A DNA stretch of 64,000 bases. Origin: Carallia brachiata (taxonomy: Eukaryota > Streptophyta > Magnoliopsida > Malpighiales > Rhizophoraceae). The first letter of the stretch is position 1, and each line of letters opens with the position of its first letter. A program made the position numbers and the translations under genes. The DNA is taken from NCBI GenBank assembly GCA_021464245.1, contig JADCRB010000071.1, positions 4,789,681 through 4,853,680 on the forward strand, written 5' to 3'. Under the pieces are notes generated by a model that was not told the origin of the DNA, made no database searches, and saw only the letters and a list, made by a program, of their open reading frames with translations. Of this stretch, positions 38,766 to 50,340 are shown piece by piece.

Positions 38766-40475
38766 AATTTGATAATATCATTGTATGTGAAGTCAATGTT
38801 TCATTAAATATGTGTATTCAAAGTATTTAGTTTTCCAATAAGATATATTCAAATTAATATGTTTAGTAGATTGAGATATCTTTTACAGTTTATAGAATAT
38901 TAATTATCACTAAAGAGTTGAATGTGTGTTAAAAGTGCAATATAAATAGGGATTCATATGATGTGTTATACACTGTGAAATGATCATTTTTTATATAATA
39001 TAATTGTGTTATTTATGTTATTTTCTCACTCCAAATAACTCTTGTGAGCATCTCCTTAATTTAAATATAGATGTATTAGAGTCAATTTCTTAACTGCAAC
39101 ATTGTAGTATTAAAGTTTAGTGTAAGATGTTTAAAAATTTTAAGAAAAATAAAAAGAATTAAAGAAAGAAGCAAAAGAGCATCAAAGTTTTAGTGAAGAA
39201 GTCCCTTCTTGTAAGAAAAGTTCGAAGAGAAATCCCATCAAAAAAATGAAAGACCAGTAGAAATATTGTATTTCCAAGAAGGAAAGTTTGTCGAGAAAAG
39301 ACAAGTGTTGCATCTCTGGGAAAGAAGGTACATCGAGAAAAGACAAAATAAAGCCCATTAAGAAGAGTAAGCATCTCTAAGAAGAAAGACCCATAGAGTA
39401 AAGATAAAAAAAAAAAAATCCACTAAATAAGGGTAGTTGCATCTCCGAGAAAAAAGATCTGTTAAGAAAATACAAAAAAAAGCTCACTATGAAAAGAGAA
39501 TAGAATTAGAGGATGAGTGAAGTCTTCAGAGAATCGTGAGATTGAAAAGAGATCTCTCTATAAATAATAATAATAATAATAATAAGCGTCTGAAATGGAG
39601 GGTAGAATTCATGCAATTGTATTTGTGCAATTCAAGTTGATGCTTAAGGAGTTACTTGAAAAGGTTGGGTTTTCGCCAACAAATTATTCGTGTGAGAATT
39701 CAAGGCCAAATCATTCACCAACGTTTGTGAAAATAGTTACTTTTGATGATTTCAATGGAATTCAAATGATTGATAGTCGTACAAGTTTCACAAAAATGAT
39801 ACAGAAAATAATGATGCGTTGCTCGAAATTCGGTACTTAAAAGAAGTTTATAATATTGTCATTCAAGATGTTTATGTTTAAGAGTTAGAAGAAATCAAGA
39901 TTGCTGTAAAAGATTTTTATAAAGAGCAAAAAAATTTGAAGAAGAGCTATGATGAAGTCGTCAAAGAGCTAAATGAATTGAAGTTATTAATGCATGAAAG
40001 AAAAATGAAAAATTATATAATTATGAAGTTAAGACACATTCTCTTACAAAGAAAAAGCAGACTTGTATCAGAGATTGAAACAGTTAAAGAGAACTTCAAG
40101 TTTACGAGGGGATGCTAAAGATAAACATGAATTAAATAATATCGTAATTTATGAAGTCAATGTTTCGTTATATATGTGTGTGTTCAAAGTACTTAATTTT
40201 CTGATAAAATATATTTAAATTAATGTGTTTAGAAAATTGAGATGTCTTTTAGAGTTCATAAAATATTAACTATGACTAAAAAGGCTAAATGTGTGTTAAA
40301 AGTGTAATATAAATAGATGTTCATATGATGTGTTATGTAGTATAAAATGATTATTTTTTATATAATATAAGTGTGTGATTTATGTAATCCTCTCACTTCA
40401 AGTAACTCTTATGAGCATCTGCCTAATTCAAACATATAGGTATTAGAGCCAATTTATTAACTCCAATAGGTTTGT
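38766..40475 (+). mobile_element. Degraded LTR-type element: two about 315-bp direct repeats each followed by a primer-site-like motif
   Basis: Repeat 1 (about 38766-39104) and repeat 2 (about 40130-40475) share GTCAATGTTTC, ATGTGTGTTAAAAGTG, CATATGATGTGTTAT, TTTTTTATATAATATAA and AACTCTTxTGAGCATCT in order. Both are followed by TGTATTAGAGTC / GGTATTAGAGCC, like the initiator-tRNA primer site TGGTATCAGAGC. Because the primer-like motif follows both copies, the arrangement is not a simple 5'LTR-internal-3'LTR; a tandem or recombined element is more likely. The interior (about 1 kb) has purine-rich repeats (39170-39500), a (TAA)n tract and two short frames (39595-39840 and 39936-40118). The second has a coiled-coil-like KSYDEVVKELNELKLL. 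No gag, protease, integrase or reverse transcriptase was recognised. Confidence 0.6.
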
Positions 40476-40496
40476 CATAAAATTTTTTTGACTAAC

Positions 40497-41140
40497 TTAA
40501 AAAGGTTGGTTCGACGTTTTGGTGAATCTGGCTTTTGTGCTTTTTGTAGAAGGCATGAAGATTCCATTTTACATATATTACGTGATTGTAAAGAGGCTAT
40601 AAAATTTTGAAAAGTGCTGGTTAGTCATTCAAAGTTTGACTTCTTTTTTACTATGCCTTTCCAAGAGTGGCTGGTAGCAAATCTATATCAGTCTCTTAGA
40701 AGAGCCAAATTGGAATGTTCTTTTTGTGGTTGGAGTGTGATGGCTTTGGAAGCAACAGAATGAGCCAGTTTTGAGTGGGGCAGTGGGAGCTTCACACACT
40801 GTAGGCCTTGTCCTTCAGCCAGCTATTAAGTATATTCAAACTTGGGTAGGTCAACAGAGTCATCATATTGTTAAGCAAAAGGTAAACTTTATTAGCTGGT
40901 CTTTTACAAACGTGAGATGGGTAAAATTAAATTTTGATAGAGCTACTAAAGGTGCCTTAGGAAAAACGGTTGTAGCAGGTGTTTTAAGGAATTTGAAACG
41001 AGCGTGGGTTAGAGGGTTCTAGTGGAAAGTTTGTATCTGGACTACTTTTATGGCTTAACTTGGGGAACTCAACCAAGGTTTGTTGGTCCTTAAGACGGAG
41101 AGTTTAGGAGAGTCATAGTTGAAACTACATTTATAAAATT
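40497..41140 (+). pseudogene. LINE ORF2 3' fragment: zf-RVT and start of RNase H
   Basis: The plus strand reads GFCAFCRRHEDSILHILRDC (a C-x2-C...H-x4-C zinc-finger pattern of the zf-RVT domain after plant LINE reverse transcriptase). After in-frame stops it reads RWVKLNFDRATKGALG, the first strand of the LINE RNase H domain (normally WVKLNxDGAxKGNPG). The catalytic DG is changed to DR. It is followed by a decayed stretch to about 41140. Stops break the frame several times. The missing second half of an RNase H domain of similar type occurs at about 42650-42970 in copy B, so the two could be parts of one element split by later insertion. Confidence 0.65.
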
Positions 41141-41719
41141 TTTTATAATTTATAATTTTACAAATTTTATAGGTTGAATTTTTCTAACTATATAAGAAAA
41201 TTTAAACAAATAACTTCTAACAATTTCCCAAAAAAATCAAAATAACATAAAAATCGAATATCATAATATTTAGATTTTACAAAATTTTTCAAAATTCAAT
41301 TTATTAGAAACATAACAAAAGTTCTTAATTGTCAAAATTAGAAATCATTGGGCGTCATATAATATAAATTGAACCAAAGAAAAGTCAAACACAAAACAAA
41401 ACAAAAGGTAAACATTTGGGAGTTTAAACACATTTAATCCTATAAATTATTTTATACGTAATTTAAATTTTTTTATGTCCAAGTGAGTGTATAAAATTGT
41501 GTGTCTGTCTACTTGGGTTTAAACTCAAAAACGTTCAAAAAATTATCTTTATAGAGAAAATTACATTTGATGTACTAAGCTAAAGTTTAACTACAAAATA
41601 TTAAACTTATAAGAAAGTACAAAGAATACTAAGCATTAGAGCTATATAAAAAAAATATTATGTGGTATTAATAAAATTTTGATTTAAAAACAAAATTATT
41701 ATTATAATGGTTAAAAGAC
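41141..41719. repeat. 5' extension of copy B, shared with copy C
   Basis: From about 41430 to 41710 the sequence (GTGAGTGTATAAxATTGT, GTCTGTCTAxTTGGGT and a block containing AAATTACATTT) matches 46010-46310 in copy C but has no counterpart directly before copy A. 41141-41430 is AT-rich with nothing recognised. Confidence 0.5.
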
Positions 41720-44700
41720 GATCGAAAGAGACTACTTTTCTTGAGAATTTAGACATCAAAAATGAATATAGGTAAGATATTAAATATTGTACAATGCAGA
41801 AGGCTAATCTAATAACAATACCTACATATCCTACGAGGTCCTTATTTGACATCAATGAACAAAACAGGAAGGGCACATACTATGTGTACGCATTAGAACT
41901 AAAAATTTGATTTACGAGTTTTGTGATTGCAGAGATGATAAAAGTAGGACGAATGAGATTTCTTCTCACTTCTTTTAGTTTATTTACACCTTTAAAACTA
42001 AAAATTTTTTCTTTAATTTTTTCATACTCTTCACTCTTTCTTTTTTTCTCAATAATTTTTTTTATTGCTACTTCTTTTCTATTTTTAAACAGCCAAACTT
42101 GTGTCTCACATTTTACAAATAAAATGAATAATAAGAAAACTAGGCCAAGATTGAGTATTTCGAAAGAAATCCTCCAACCTAAAATTTTAAAATACACAGA
42201 AAATTAAGTTGTCCTAACTACAATTTCTGCACCAGTAGTAACAAAGCATAAAAAAAATATTGTTCAACAGTCTACTTATTTTTACTGAAGTTCATTAAAT
42301 AAAATTGTGAGAATTTCATGCAAGTAGTTTAATAATTTTTTAATCAAAATAGACTAAAAACTAGTAGTAATTATATCTGTTCAAAACTCTGTCATTTATA
42401 TTGAATTTAATAAATATATTACATTTAATATCGTCATATTTAAATGGATCTAAAGAGTCTATATAAATCCTCATTTATTTGAATTCAAAAAGCATAATAT
42501 TTTAAAATGTCTAAGTAATAATTAGGATAGTATTAGACCAATACAAGCAAACTTTTTTCAATTTATTTTAAATTATTTTATTTGCTATAAGATGTTACTT
42601 TAGATGATTAAGGAAAAGGCATTATGAAAATGATAAAGTGTCGTGTTGTTTTTCAAAGTTTATTAGAGTGGATAACTCTAATTTTGCATAACTGACGGCA
42701 ATGTAAGAAGGAATGAGTTTGTTAGTGAAGGATAACTAATTAGCAATTCATATGGTAATTATTGAAATGAATACAACCAATGTTGTCTCTTGAAAGTAAG
42801 ATGTTAATTGACATCAGTTGAAATTAAATTATATTTTTAATGACGTGCACAATAAGTTGAAGTCAAATTTGCAAATTACTTTTATCCATTAGCAAAAAGA
42901 TGCCAAAGATTTTCCTGATTGTGTTGCTAAGATGAGAATTCATAAACTAAGAGATTTTGTGACTTCGTTATTGTTGTAATTGTTGTTTGTTAAGCTACTA
43001 TTTTGGCTTGTGCGCTGATATGAGGTGGGTTGAGTTGATTCATTAAGTTTTTAACTTTTGTATATTGTGGTTGGCTAGTGCAGTTGAATTTCAAAGTTGG
43101 TTCGCTTGTTGTGTGTAATGAGATGAAGTAAAGTATTTTTGGAGATTTGTTGGTTTTGGCCTTTATTTTGCAATTTTAGGGTCTTCTATACAGGTATTCA
43201 AACGGAAACTTATTATATGGTAGATTTTAGTGCTACAGTTCTTTCATAATTTCTCTATTGTTGTAGTTCCAACGTGTACTTTTTTATTAACAACTTAAGC
43301 AGATTAGATTATTGCTATTTCAATTTACTTCTCGTATATGCTAGCAATTACAAAAAATAAATTGCAACTTTGCAACAAAAAATAAGGTGCAAATTACTTT
43401 GTTATGACGTGTAAAAAATTAGTGACAATTGTTTATTAATTTGCAAGTGTACGTGTACTTTTGTTGCATTTTGGATTTCCTTTTATTGATTCATTCTAAT
43501 TTTTATGGCTATTATCTTGAGATTTAGATGTATATGTTTTCTTTTGAAGGGCAAAAATTTTTCAACTCAGTTTATAAGAATAATATTTATGTGGTATAAG
43601 GCTTAGTGTGGGATGGTCTCTAATACTTTGGGCAAGTCTAAAATACAATAAATTCAAATATAAAGTTAATTGTAAAGAGCTATTAAACATTAGAAGCAAG
43701 TAATAGAATAATTCATGCTTGTACCTGCAACATTGAGTAAATATCTGATAGTGATCACTTCAAGTATGGGTCAAAGCATAAAGTGTTTTGTTTATGAGAA
43801 TAGTTGACGTTCTTAAAATCCAAACATTTTAGTGAGCTAGAGAACAAAGTGATTTTTTGAAAGAATTTAAATGCATTATAAAAAAATTTAGCCATACCAC
43901 CAAACATAGTGACCAACATGGGAAATTTCATCTTCTAGTTCTTCTGTTAGTGAATGTGGACCTATAGATTGGTTCATGGGATTGTTGAAAGCAATCACAA
44001 CAATCTCTGTCACTTGATGAAGATCAAGTAGTGATAAAGCCTCAATGTCTAGCTCATTGGATGTTGACAGTTATAGTTGTTGGTCACTTGTTACCTCTTG
44101 CTCCTTAAAAGATGGTGGGACTGCAAGAGGTAGTTTTCGATTGTTTGATACATTTTTTCTCTCTTTCTTCCAAGGGAATGATGGGATGAAGGTGGTTATT
44201 GGTCGTTTGCTCTCTGTTGCTTCTGAGGGAATGGATGTTACAAGTAGTTGTTGATTACTTGTTGTCTTTACTTTCTCTTATTCCCCAGGGGATAATGGGA
44301 TTGTTAAAGGTGGTTTTTGGTCACTTGATGTCTTTTACTATCTCAAAAATAATGAAGTTGATTTTTGATCAGGAATGTCATCTGTTCATAATTGCTAGAC
44401 AATGGAAATTTCTGCCATCTATATAAGATTTTTTGTTAGAACTAGTAAAAAAATAGAAGAAAGATTATTTTTTGTTTTTTTCTTTTGGTTTAATTAGAGG
44501 AGGGGGAAGGGATTTAATTAATTAATAACAATTGAGAAAAAAATATTTTTTTTAACTAATTGAACCAGTGCTCAACGATGAAGCTTTACATACCAAAATT
44601 TGAGGGAGATTCAAATTGTCATAAAAATTGCCTTTTTAATAACATTTATTAGTCTTCTGAATTTGTTAAAAAATATGTATATAATATTTTATTCACAATA

Positions 44701-44990
44701 AAAGCTCTACACTTAATAGGAAAAATATACATATTTTAAATCTTCGATCAACATTTATGTAATTCAATCTAAAATTCTTTAGTTTTATGAAAACTATATT
44801 TTACAAAAGATAAAATATTACAGACGTGCATATTTTATTGGGTATAAATTTTATGAATTCATTCAAATATAAAAATATTTTATACTACATACAAAATATT
44901 TTTACTGAGTGAACAACATTTAATACAATATAAAAGAGATTTTATACGAATATACTGTGTAGTAATATAAAATCTCTTTACATAGCATAA
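41720..44990 (+). repeat. Segmental repeat copy B with decayed LINE RNase H
   Basis: Aligns with copy A in the same orientation: GACTACTTTTCTTGAGAATT (41728; A: 34608), the ACAGCCAAACTTGTGTCTCA block (42090), the RNase H-like stretch (42655-42970), the region around the GGGCAAAAATTTTTCAACTCA block (43550), and an imperfect repeat of about 60-65 bp (44055-44340) rich in GATGGTGGGA/GGGATGATGGGA. It is shorter than A by several deletions. It ends near 44990 with TAATATAAAATCTCTTTA. No open frame survives. Confidence 0.65.
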
Positions 44991-45082
44991 AATGTTATCT
45001 ACATAATATAAAATAATGTGAAGTGCATTTTCTTGTAGTTTACCTCTTTTGCATTTTATTTCCTTATAGTTTCAATTTACAC

Positions 45083-45665
45083 TATAAGACTTCATATAAT
45101 TGCTAATAGGCCGACAAGAAACCCGTCTCCAACCGGTCCACAGCCCCTCGACCCTAAGAGAGACTAGCACTAGTGACACTAGTGTGAGCACAAATGGCCA
45201 CCAACGGTCAAACACCTTACAGCCTACAAAACAACTAAAACTGCCTAATCTCATCGTCGAGCACGCGCAAAGCAATAAGACAAACACAGCACAGAACCCA
45301 GCCCCAAGCTGCAACCATCACCGAGAGGCCTTCCCCATGAGCCAAAAAATTGCTGGAGCCTTCGGACCACCAAAATGGACCCATTGATCATGACTATACA
45401 AGCCCGACTAAAGAGCAAAAATCGAACACCTCTAATACCCCACATCAAGGGCAATCGGGGGCAGGGGAGTGAAGACTGATGACGGAAGCGACGACTAGAA
45501 AAGAACCCCACATAAAGAAAACCAAAGGCAATCAACTCGAGATCCGCAACCAAAATCAATGACGACCAACAATTAAACACTCAACAACATATGACGAGCA
45601 GCTGTCGAAGACTAATGGAGCACCTCACTCAACGGAAAGCCTGGAGAAATTCTCTCGACGCATTT
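45083..45665. other. GC-rich island inside the AT-rich repeat block
   Basis: About 580 bp near 50 percent GC, between copy B and copy C, where the surrounding DNA is very AT-rich. Both strands have frames of 80-109 codons (for example minus 45251-45580 and plus 45100-45387), but neither shows a recognised motif. It contains the local inverted motif CACTAGTGACACTAGTG (45169). It could be the 5' region or a UTR of a retroelement, or a captured gene fragment. The borders are sharp by composition; no target duplication was found. Confidence 0.5.
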
Positions 45666-46900
45666 TTGAACAGCTAAACTTATGTCTCACATTTCACAAA
45701 TGAAATGAAGAACAAAAAAACTAGGCCAACACCAATTATTTCGAAGGAAAATCTCCAACTTAATACTTTAAAATACACAACAAACCAGGTCATCCAAACT
45801 ACAATTTCTGAACCAACAGTAATAGAGCATAAGAAAAATATTGTTTTACTATCCACTTTTTTTTATGGAGTTCACTCAAAATAAATTGTGAGAATTATTT
45901 GCAAATAATTTAATATTTTTTTAATCAGAATAGACTAAAAAACTAGTAGTAATTATATTTATTCAAAGCTCTTTCATTGATATATTAACAATAAATAACT
46001 AGGCAATGCATTTAATCTTATAAAATATTTTGCATGTACCATAAATATTTTCTTTTTATGTTCAAGTGAGTGTATAAGATTGTACGTCTGTCTAGTTGGG
46101 TCCAAACTTAAAAATATTTGAGGAATTATTTTTTTAAAGAAAATTACATTTTACATACTAAACTAAGGCTGAATTACAAAACATATACAAACTTATAAGA
46201 AATTATAAAAAATATTATAGTGTTAATGCGATATAAAAAAAAATCTGTTAATTCGTCATTAGTAAAATTTTGATTCAATAACAAAATTATCATTATAATG
46301 ACTTAAAGGGATCATAATACATTGATGTTAAAAAAATTGGCTGAATATTACTTCATTACATACTTAAGTGATCCAAAAAATAAATCTTTAACTTCAAACA
46401 AGATAATCGTGACCACTTTCTTTGTTTTGTTTTTGTCTATTAAGAAATCTATTGCACCATGAGCTAAAAAATAAGGGTAGGTCTCTCATACTTATAAATT
46501 ATACAAATTTTATTTCTAGGATTAGAATCTGAGATCTATATAATAGAGATCTAAATTCTAATTATTGGGTTGTCTCCTAAGGAACATAACCATTGTGTTG
46601 ATTACTACTCTACATTTGAATTAATGCTTAGTGGTAGAACTTTACATATAAAAATCCGAAAGAAACTTATAATGTCATAAAGTTTGTCCCCTCAATAGCG
46701 TTTATGGTTCAAAGAACTTGTCAAAAAATCTATATATAATATTTGTCATTCTTAAAGAAACTCTCCACTTATAAAAAAAAAAAAGTGTTGATAGTTTAAA
46801 TCTTCAGTTAATATCTATGAAAATCACCCTAAAATTTTGTAGTCCTATGTAAAGTATTTTTCACAAAAGATAAAATAGTGATAATATCCATACCTTATCT
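45666..46900 (+). repeat. Segmental repeat copy C, rearranged
   Basis: Three blocks match A/B in a different arrangement: 45668-46000 matches B 42086-42400, 46010-46310 matches B 41430-41710, and 46610-46900 matches B 44570-44850 and A 38030-38300. About 280 bp in between (46320-46600) has no match that I found. This order suggests deletion plus rearrangement, or that the ancestral unit was itself repetitive. Confidence 0.55.
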
Positions 46901-46904
46901 ATAT

Positions 46905-48080
46905 GTATATTATAATTACGAAATGTGAGAGAAAATTTAGATGTTTATGTGGCGGCCTTTGCTAATTAGTTTTTCAAAATCTTAATTTTATGATTTTTAG
47001 AATTTTTTTAATAAACTTCATACATTTGTACTTTTTTTAATAATCTAATAGGATTAGGATTTTAATTTCAATAGATTTGGGATTCTTATATGTATGCAGT
47101 ATTCTTTTTCACATTATAAAAACATATGTATCTTTTACTTGCATTATTATTCTTTTGCTTTCCCTCAATTGGATTTATCAATTCCATATTTTAATTTTTT
47201 CATCCAAACAATTTATTATCAAGGTTAATGCTTATAATCAATTGTAGTTATTTCTTAATTTTTTTACATATAATTATTTATGAATATCTATTAGCAGAAG
47301 AAAGTTTGCTATTGTTTTTCTAGTGATTTTCACAAAAGAAGGTCTTTTGATTGGTACCTTTTGATAATTGTTCAACTCATTACAATAGAAATTTGTTTAT
47401 AAATTTTAACTATGGTTGCAAGCCTGTATTCTAATCGTATATTGTGTCTCCATATAACTTTTTTGCAAGGGAAAAGGTTTGTTCAAGCAGGATGCAAGGA
47501 AGTGGCAAGCATAATGTGGCAATTTTTACTTTGTTGTTATATGACAGTCTTAGAATGAAGATGAGATGGAACTAACTGCTAGTAGATTAATTAGTTTCCA
47601 GCAATTAAGACCTTAGCCTTTTGTTTTGAAAGTCTTGAGTTATCATCCTATGAAGAGAATATGAAATTTAGGAGAATAGAAAGAGCTACTCTTGTTGTGC
47701 AGTATTTATACAATAAACAAATTAAGATTGAGTAAGGTAGGTTTTGCTTATTTATACCATTATAGAATGATAGAGAAAATTTAAATGTTTATACGGTGGC
47801 TTTTAGCAATAATTTTTTTAAAGCTTAATTTTAGAATTTTTAATATTTTTAATAGACCCAACTGTTATAGTTTTTTTTTAGTATCATGATGGAAATAGGT
47901 TTTCAATTTCAATAAATTTTGGATTCTTATATACATGCGATTTTTTTTTTCACATTATAAAAGTACAAATATATTTTGCTCGTATTATTATTCTTTTACT
48001 GTCTTTAACTAAATTTTCAATTTCAGACTTCAGTTGTTTTACTTAAACAATTTCTTATTTAGGTTAATACTTATAATTGA
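46905..48080. repeat. Pair of about 320-bp direct repeats, about 850 bp apart
   Basis: The copies at about 46920-47240 and 47766-48080 share GAGAAAATTTA-ATGTTTAT, TTTCAATTTCAATA, GGATTCTTATATxxATGC, TTTTTCACATTATAAAA, TATTATTCTTTT and GGTTAATxCTTATAAT in order. The spacing and size fit LTRs of a small element, but the roughly 530-bp interior shows no primer site, and the ends are not crisp. Confidence 0.6.
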
Positions 48081-48084
48081 CTAG

Positions 48085-49100
48085 TACTAGATTCACATGA
48101 TGCGTGAGTTTGATGATATTTGTTGACAAATTTTTTTATTTTATTTCATTTAAAAGAAAAAATAAAAATACATTTTAATATAGAGTATTAATTTTTTTAG
48201 CAATTTTTGAACTGTTTTTAAGAAATAAAACGAAAATTTTTTCTTTTTAAGGAAAACAATTGGGCATAGTTTATTTTTCTTTCTTTTCTAAGAAAATTTT
48301 AGTACCGTTCTTTTTTTATTTTTAAGAAAAAATAGCAAATTTGAAGATTTTCTTAACTTTTTTCTTTATAAAAAAAGAGAATTTGATAATAGTTTTTTAT
48401 TCTTTTTATTATTTTATTTTATTAAAAAATTTCATAATTATAAATATTTAATTAAATTTAGAGTAGTACTATATAAATTAACAAAATCTTTATTTGATTA
48501 CAATTAAATTTAATTAATTGTTTTGTAGAATCTTAATTTGATTGTAATAGAATTTTGATAATTATAAGATATTTTAATATTTATAACTAGTAATAAATCA
48601 GCGCAATATGCAGATTTAATCATATTTATTAACAAATTTATTTTTTTTTATTTAAAAATTTCTAATTTTGAGTATCATTTTTTAGGAATTTTTAAAATTT
48701 TTTGAGACAATAAAACATTTTTTCTTTTTTGAAAAAAAGAAAAATATGGAAGTAATTTTTTTTTTATTTTCTTCTGATGTAAGGAAATTTTAATGTAATT
48801 CTTTTTTTTCCTTTTTAAGAAAAGATAGGCAAATTTGAGAGATTTTTCATTTATTGAGAGATTTTCTTACTATTTTTTTAGTAAACATATTTTTTCTTTT
48901 TTACATAGGAGAATTCAAGACTAGTTTTTTTTTTGTTTTCTTTTATTGGAGAATTTTATAATTATAAAGATTTAATTAGAGCCAAAACAGTATTATATAA
49001 ATTCATATAATACTTATTAGATTACAATTACATTTATATTAATTGATTAAAAGAAATCATAATCTTCATTATATAGAATTTTGATAATTATGAGATAGTT
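48085..49100. repeat. Tandem duplication, about 510-bp unit
   Basis: Two head-to-tail, strongly diverged copies (about 48085-48590 and 48591-49100). They share TTGACAAATTT/TAACAAATTT, AAGGAAATTTTA/AAGAAAATTTTA, AGAAAAxATAGxCAAATTTGA, ATTATATAAATT and ATAATTATxAGATA in order. Non-coding. Confidence 0.55.
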
Positions 49101-49127
49101 TAATATTTTTAATTTATAAATTTATGA

Positions 49128-49275
49128 GAAGTCGTGAAGTGACAAAGAGAGAAAAACTGAAGTTTTCTCTTAACTTCGACTTTATACACTTACATACAAA
49201 TTTGTGAATTTATGAGAAGTCACCACATAACAAAAAGAGAAAAACTGAAATTTTCTTTCAACTTCGGCTTTAGTA
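49128..49275. repeat. 72-bp tandem duplication
   Basis: Two copies of a unit containing TTTATGAGAAGTC, AAAGAGAGAAAAACTGAA, TTTTCT and AACTTCG-CTTTA. They are adjacent, at about 85-90 percent identity by eye. Each unit includes a short inverted pair (GAAAAACTGAA/TTTTCT). No coding sense. Confidence 0.75.
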
Positions 49276-49582
49276 ACTTATTACATATAGATTATTAGTA
49301 TTTTAGTTATAGTTTTTTCTTTTTTTTACATATAATTATGTAAAAATATATGTTGATATTAGAAGGTTCGTTATTCACTTTCTACTGGTTTTCGCAAAAA
49401 AAAGTCTTTGATTGGTACTTATTACTAATTTTTTTTATTTTTTTACTCATTAAAACAAAAATTAGTATATTGCATTGAACAAAAACAAGATTTTTCATAT
49501 CCTTGTTTGATTTTTAATTCAACCATTACAAATTCATGCATCCTCCGATAAAAGGACATTTGTTGCACAATCGTGACACTAA

Positions 49583-50337
49583 GAGCCTGTTTGGAGTGCA
49601 AAAGGGCTGAAGAAAGAAAGTGAAGAGAAAGAAAATAGTGAGAAAGAAAGTGGAGGGAGAGAATGTAATTTTCTCTCAACTTGTTTGGAGTGATAATAGA
49701 AATAGGGAGAAAGAAGTGATGAGAAAAAAATGATTTATTTGAATATGAGGAGAAAAGAAGTGAAAGAAAATTTTTAATTATAAATGACAATTATACCCCT
49801 AAACACAATTAATGTATAATTAAAAGGAATTTTACATTTTTTTAATTATGTACTAAAAAGTCATCCCCTTTCATGTTATAATTCTAGCACCGTATAAATA
49901 GAAAAAATTATATATTTTTTTATTTATATATTAAAAAGTTTTGTATCTATAATTTATTGACTTTTAAAAATTCAATTTTCATCAAATGAATAATTAATTA
50001 CGTTTTTAATATATCAAATTTAAAGTACATCATTATTAGTTTAATTTTAAAAACAACGAAAAGATGAATTAATGACAACCATAAAAAAGGAAAACCACAA
50101 CTGTGCATGATATGAGGAGGACACTTTAGTCATTTTAATGTAGCCTTTGAGCTGTTCTTCGACTTTCTTCTCCTTTTAGCAAGAAAATTCGTACAGTACG
50201 GCTTTCCATGCCTTCTCTCGATTTTTGTGCAATTTTCTTTCTTCAGCTTCTCCAAACGGAGGAAACTTCCTCGATTATTGTAGCTTTCTTTCTCCTGTAT
50301 TTCTTTTCCTTGTTTTCTTTCCACTCCAAACATAGTG
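49583..50337. mobile_element. PIF/Harbinger-like MITE, 755 bp, TAA target duplication
   Basis: Terminal repeat: GAGCCTGTTTGGAGTG at the left, and CACTCCAAACATAGTG at the right (complement CACTATGTTTGGAGTG); the inner 11 bases TGTTTGGAGTG match exactly. TAA flanks both sides (49580-49582 and 50338-50340). The left arm is purine-rich (GAAAGAAAGTG) and the right arm pyrimidine-rich, forming a long imperfect fold-back. No transposase frame. TAA duplications and TGTTTGG-type ends fit the Tourist/PIF-Harbinger group. Confidence 0.72.
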
Positions 50338-50340
50338 TAA

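Noticed and set aside
49443..49790. 115-codon minus-strand frame
   Set aside because: It runs across the border and purine-rich arm of the MITE at 49583 and has low-complexity Phe/Ser content.
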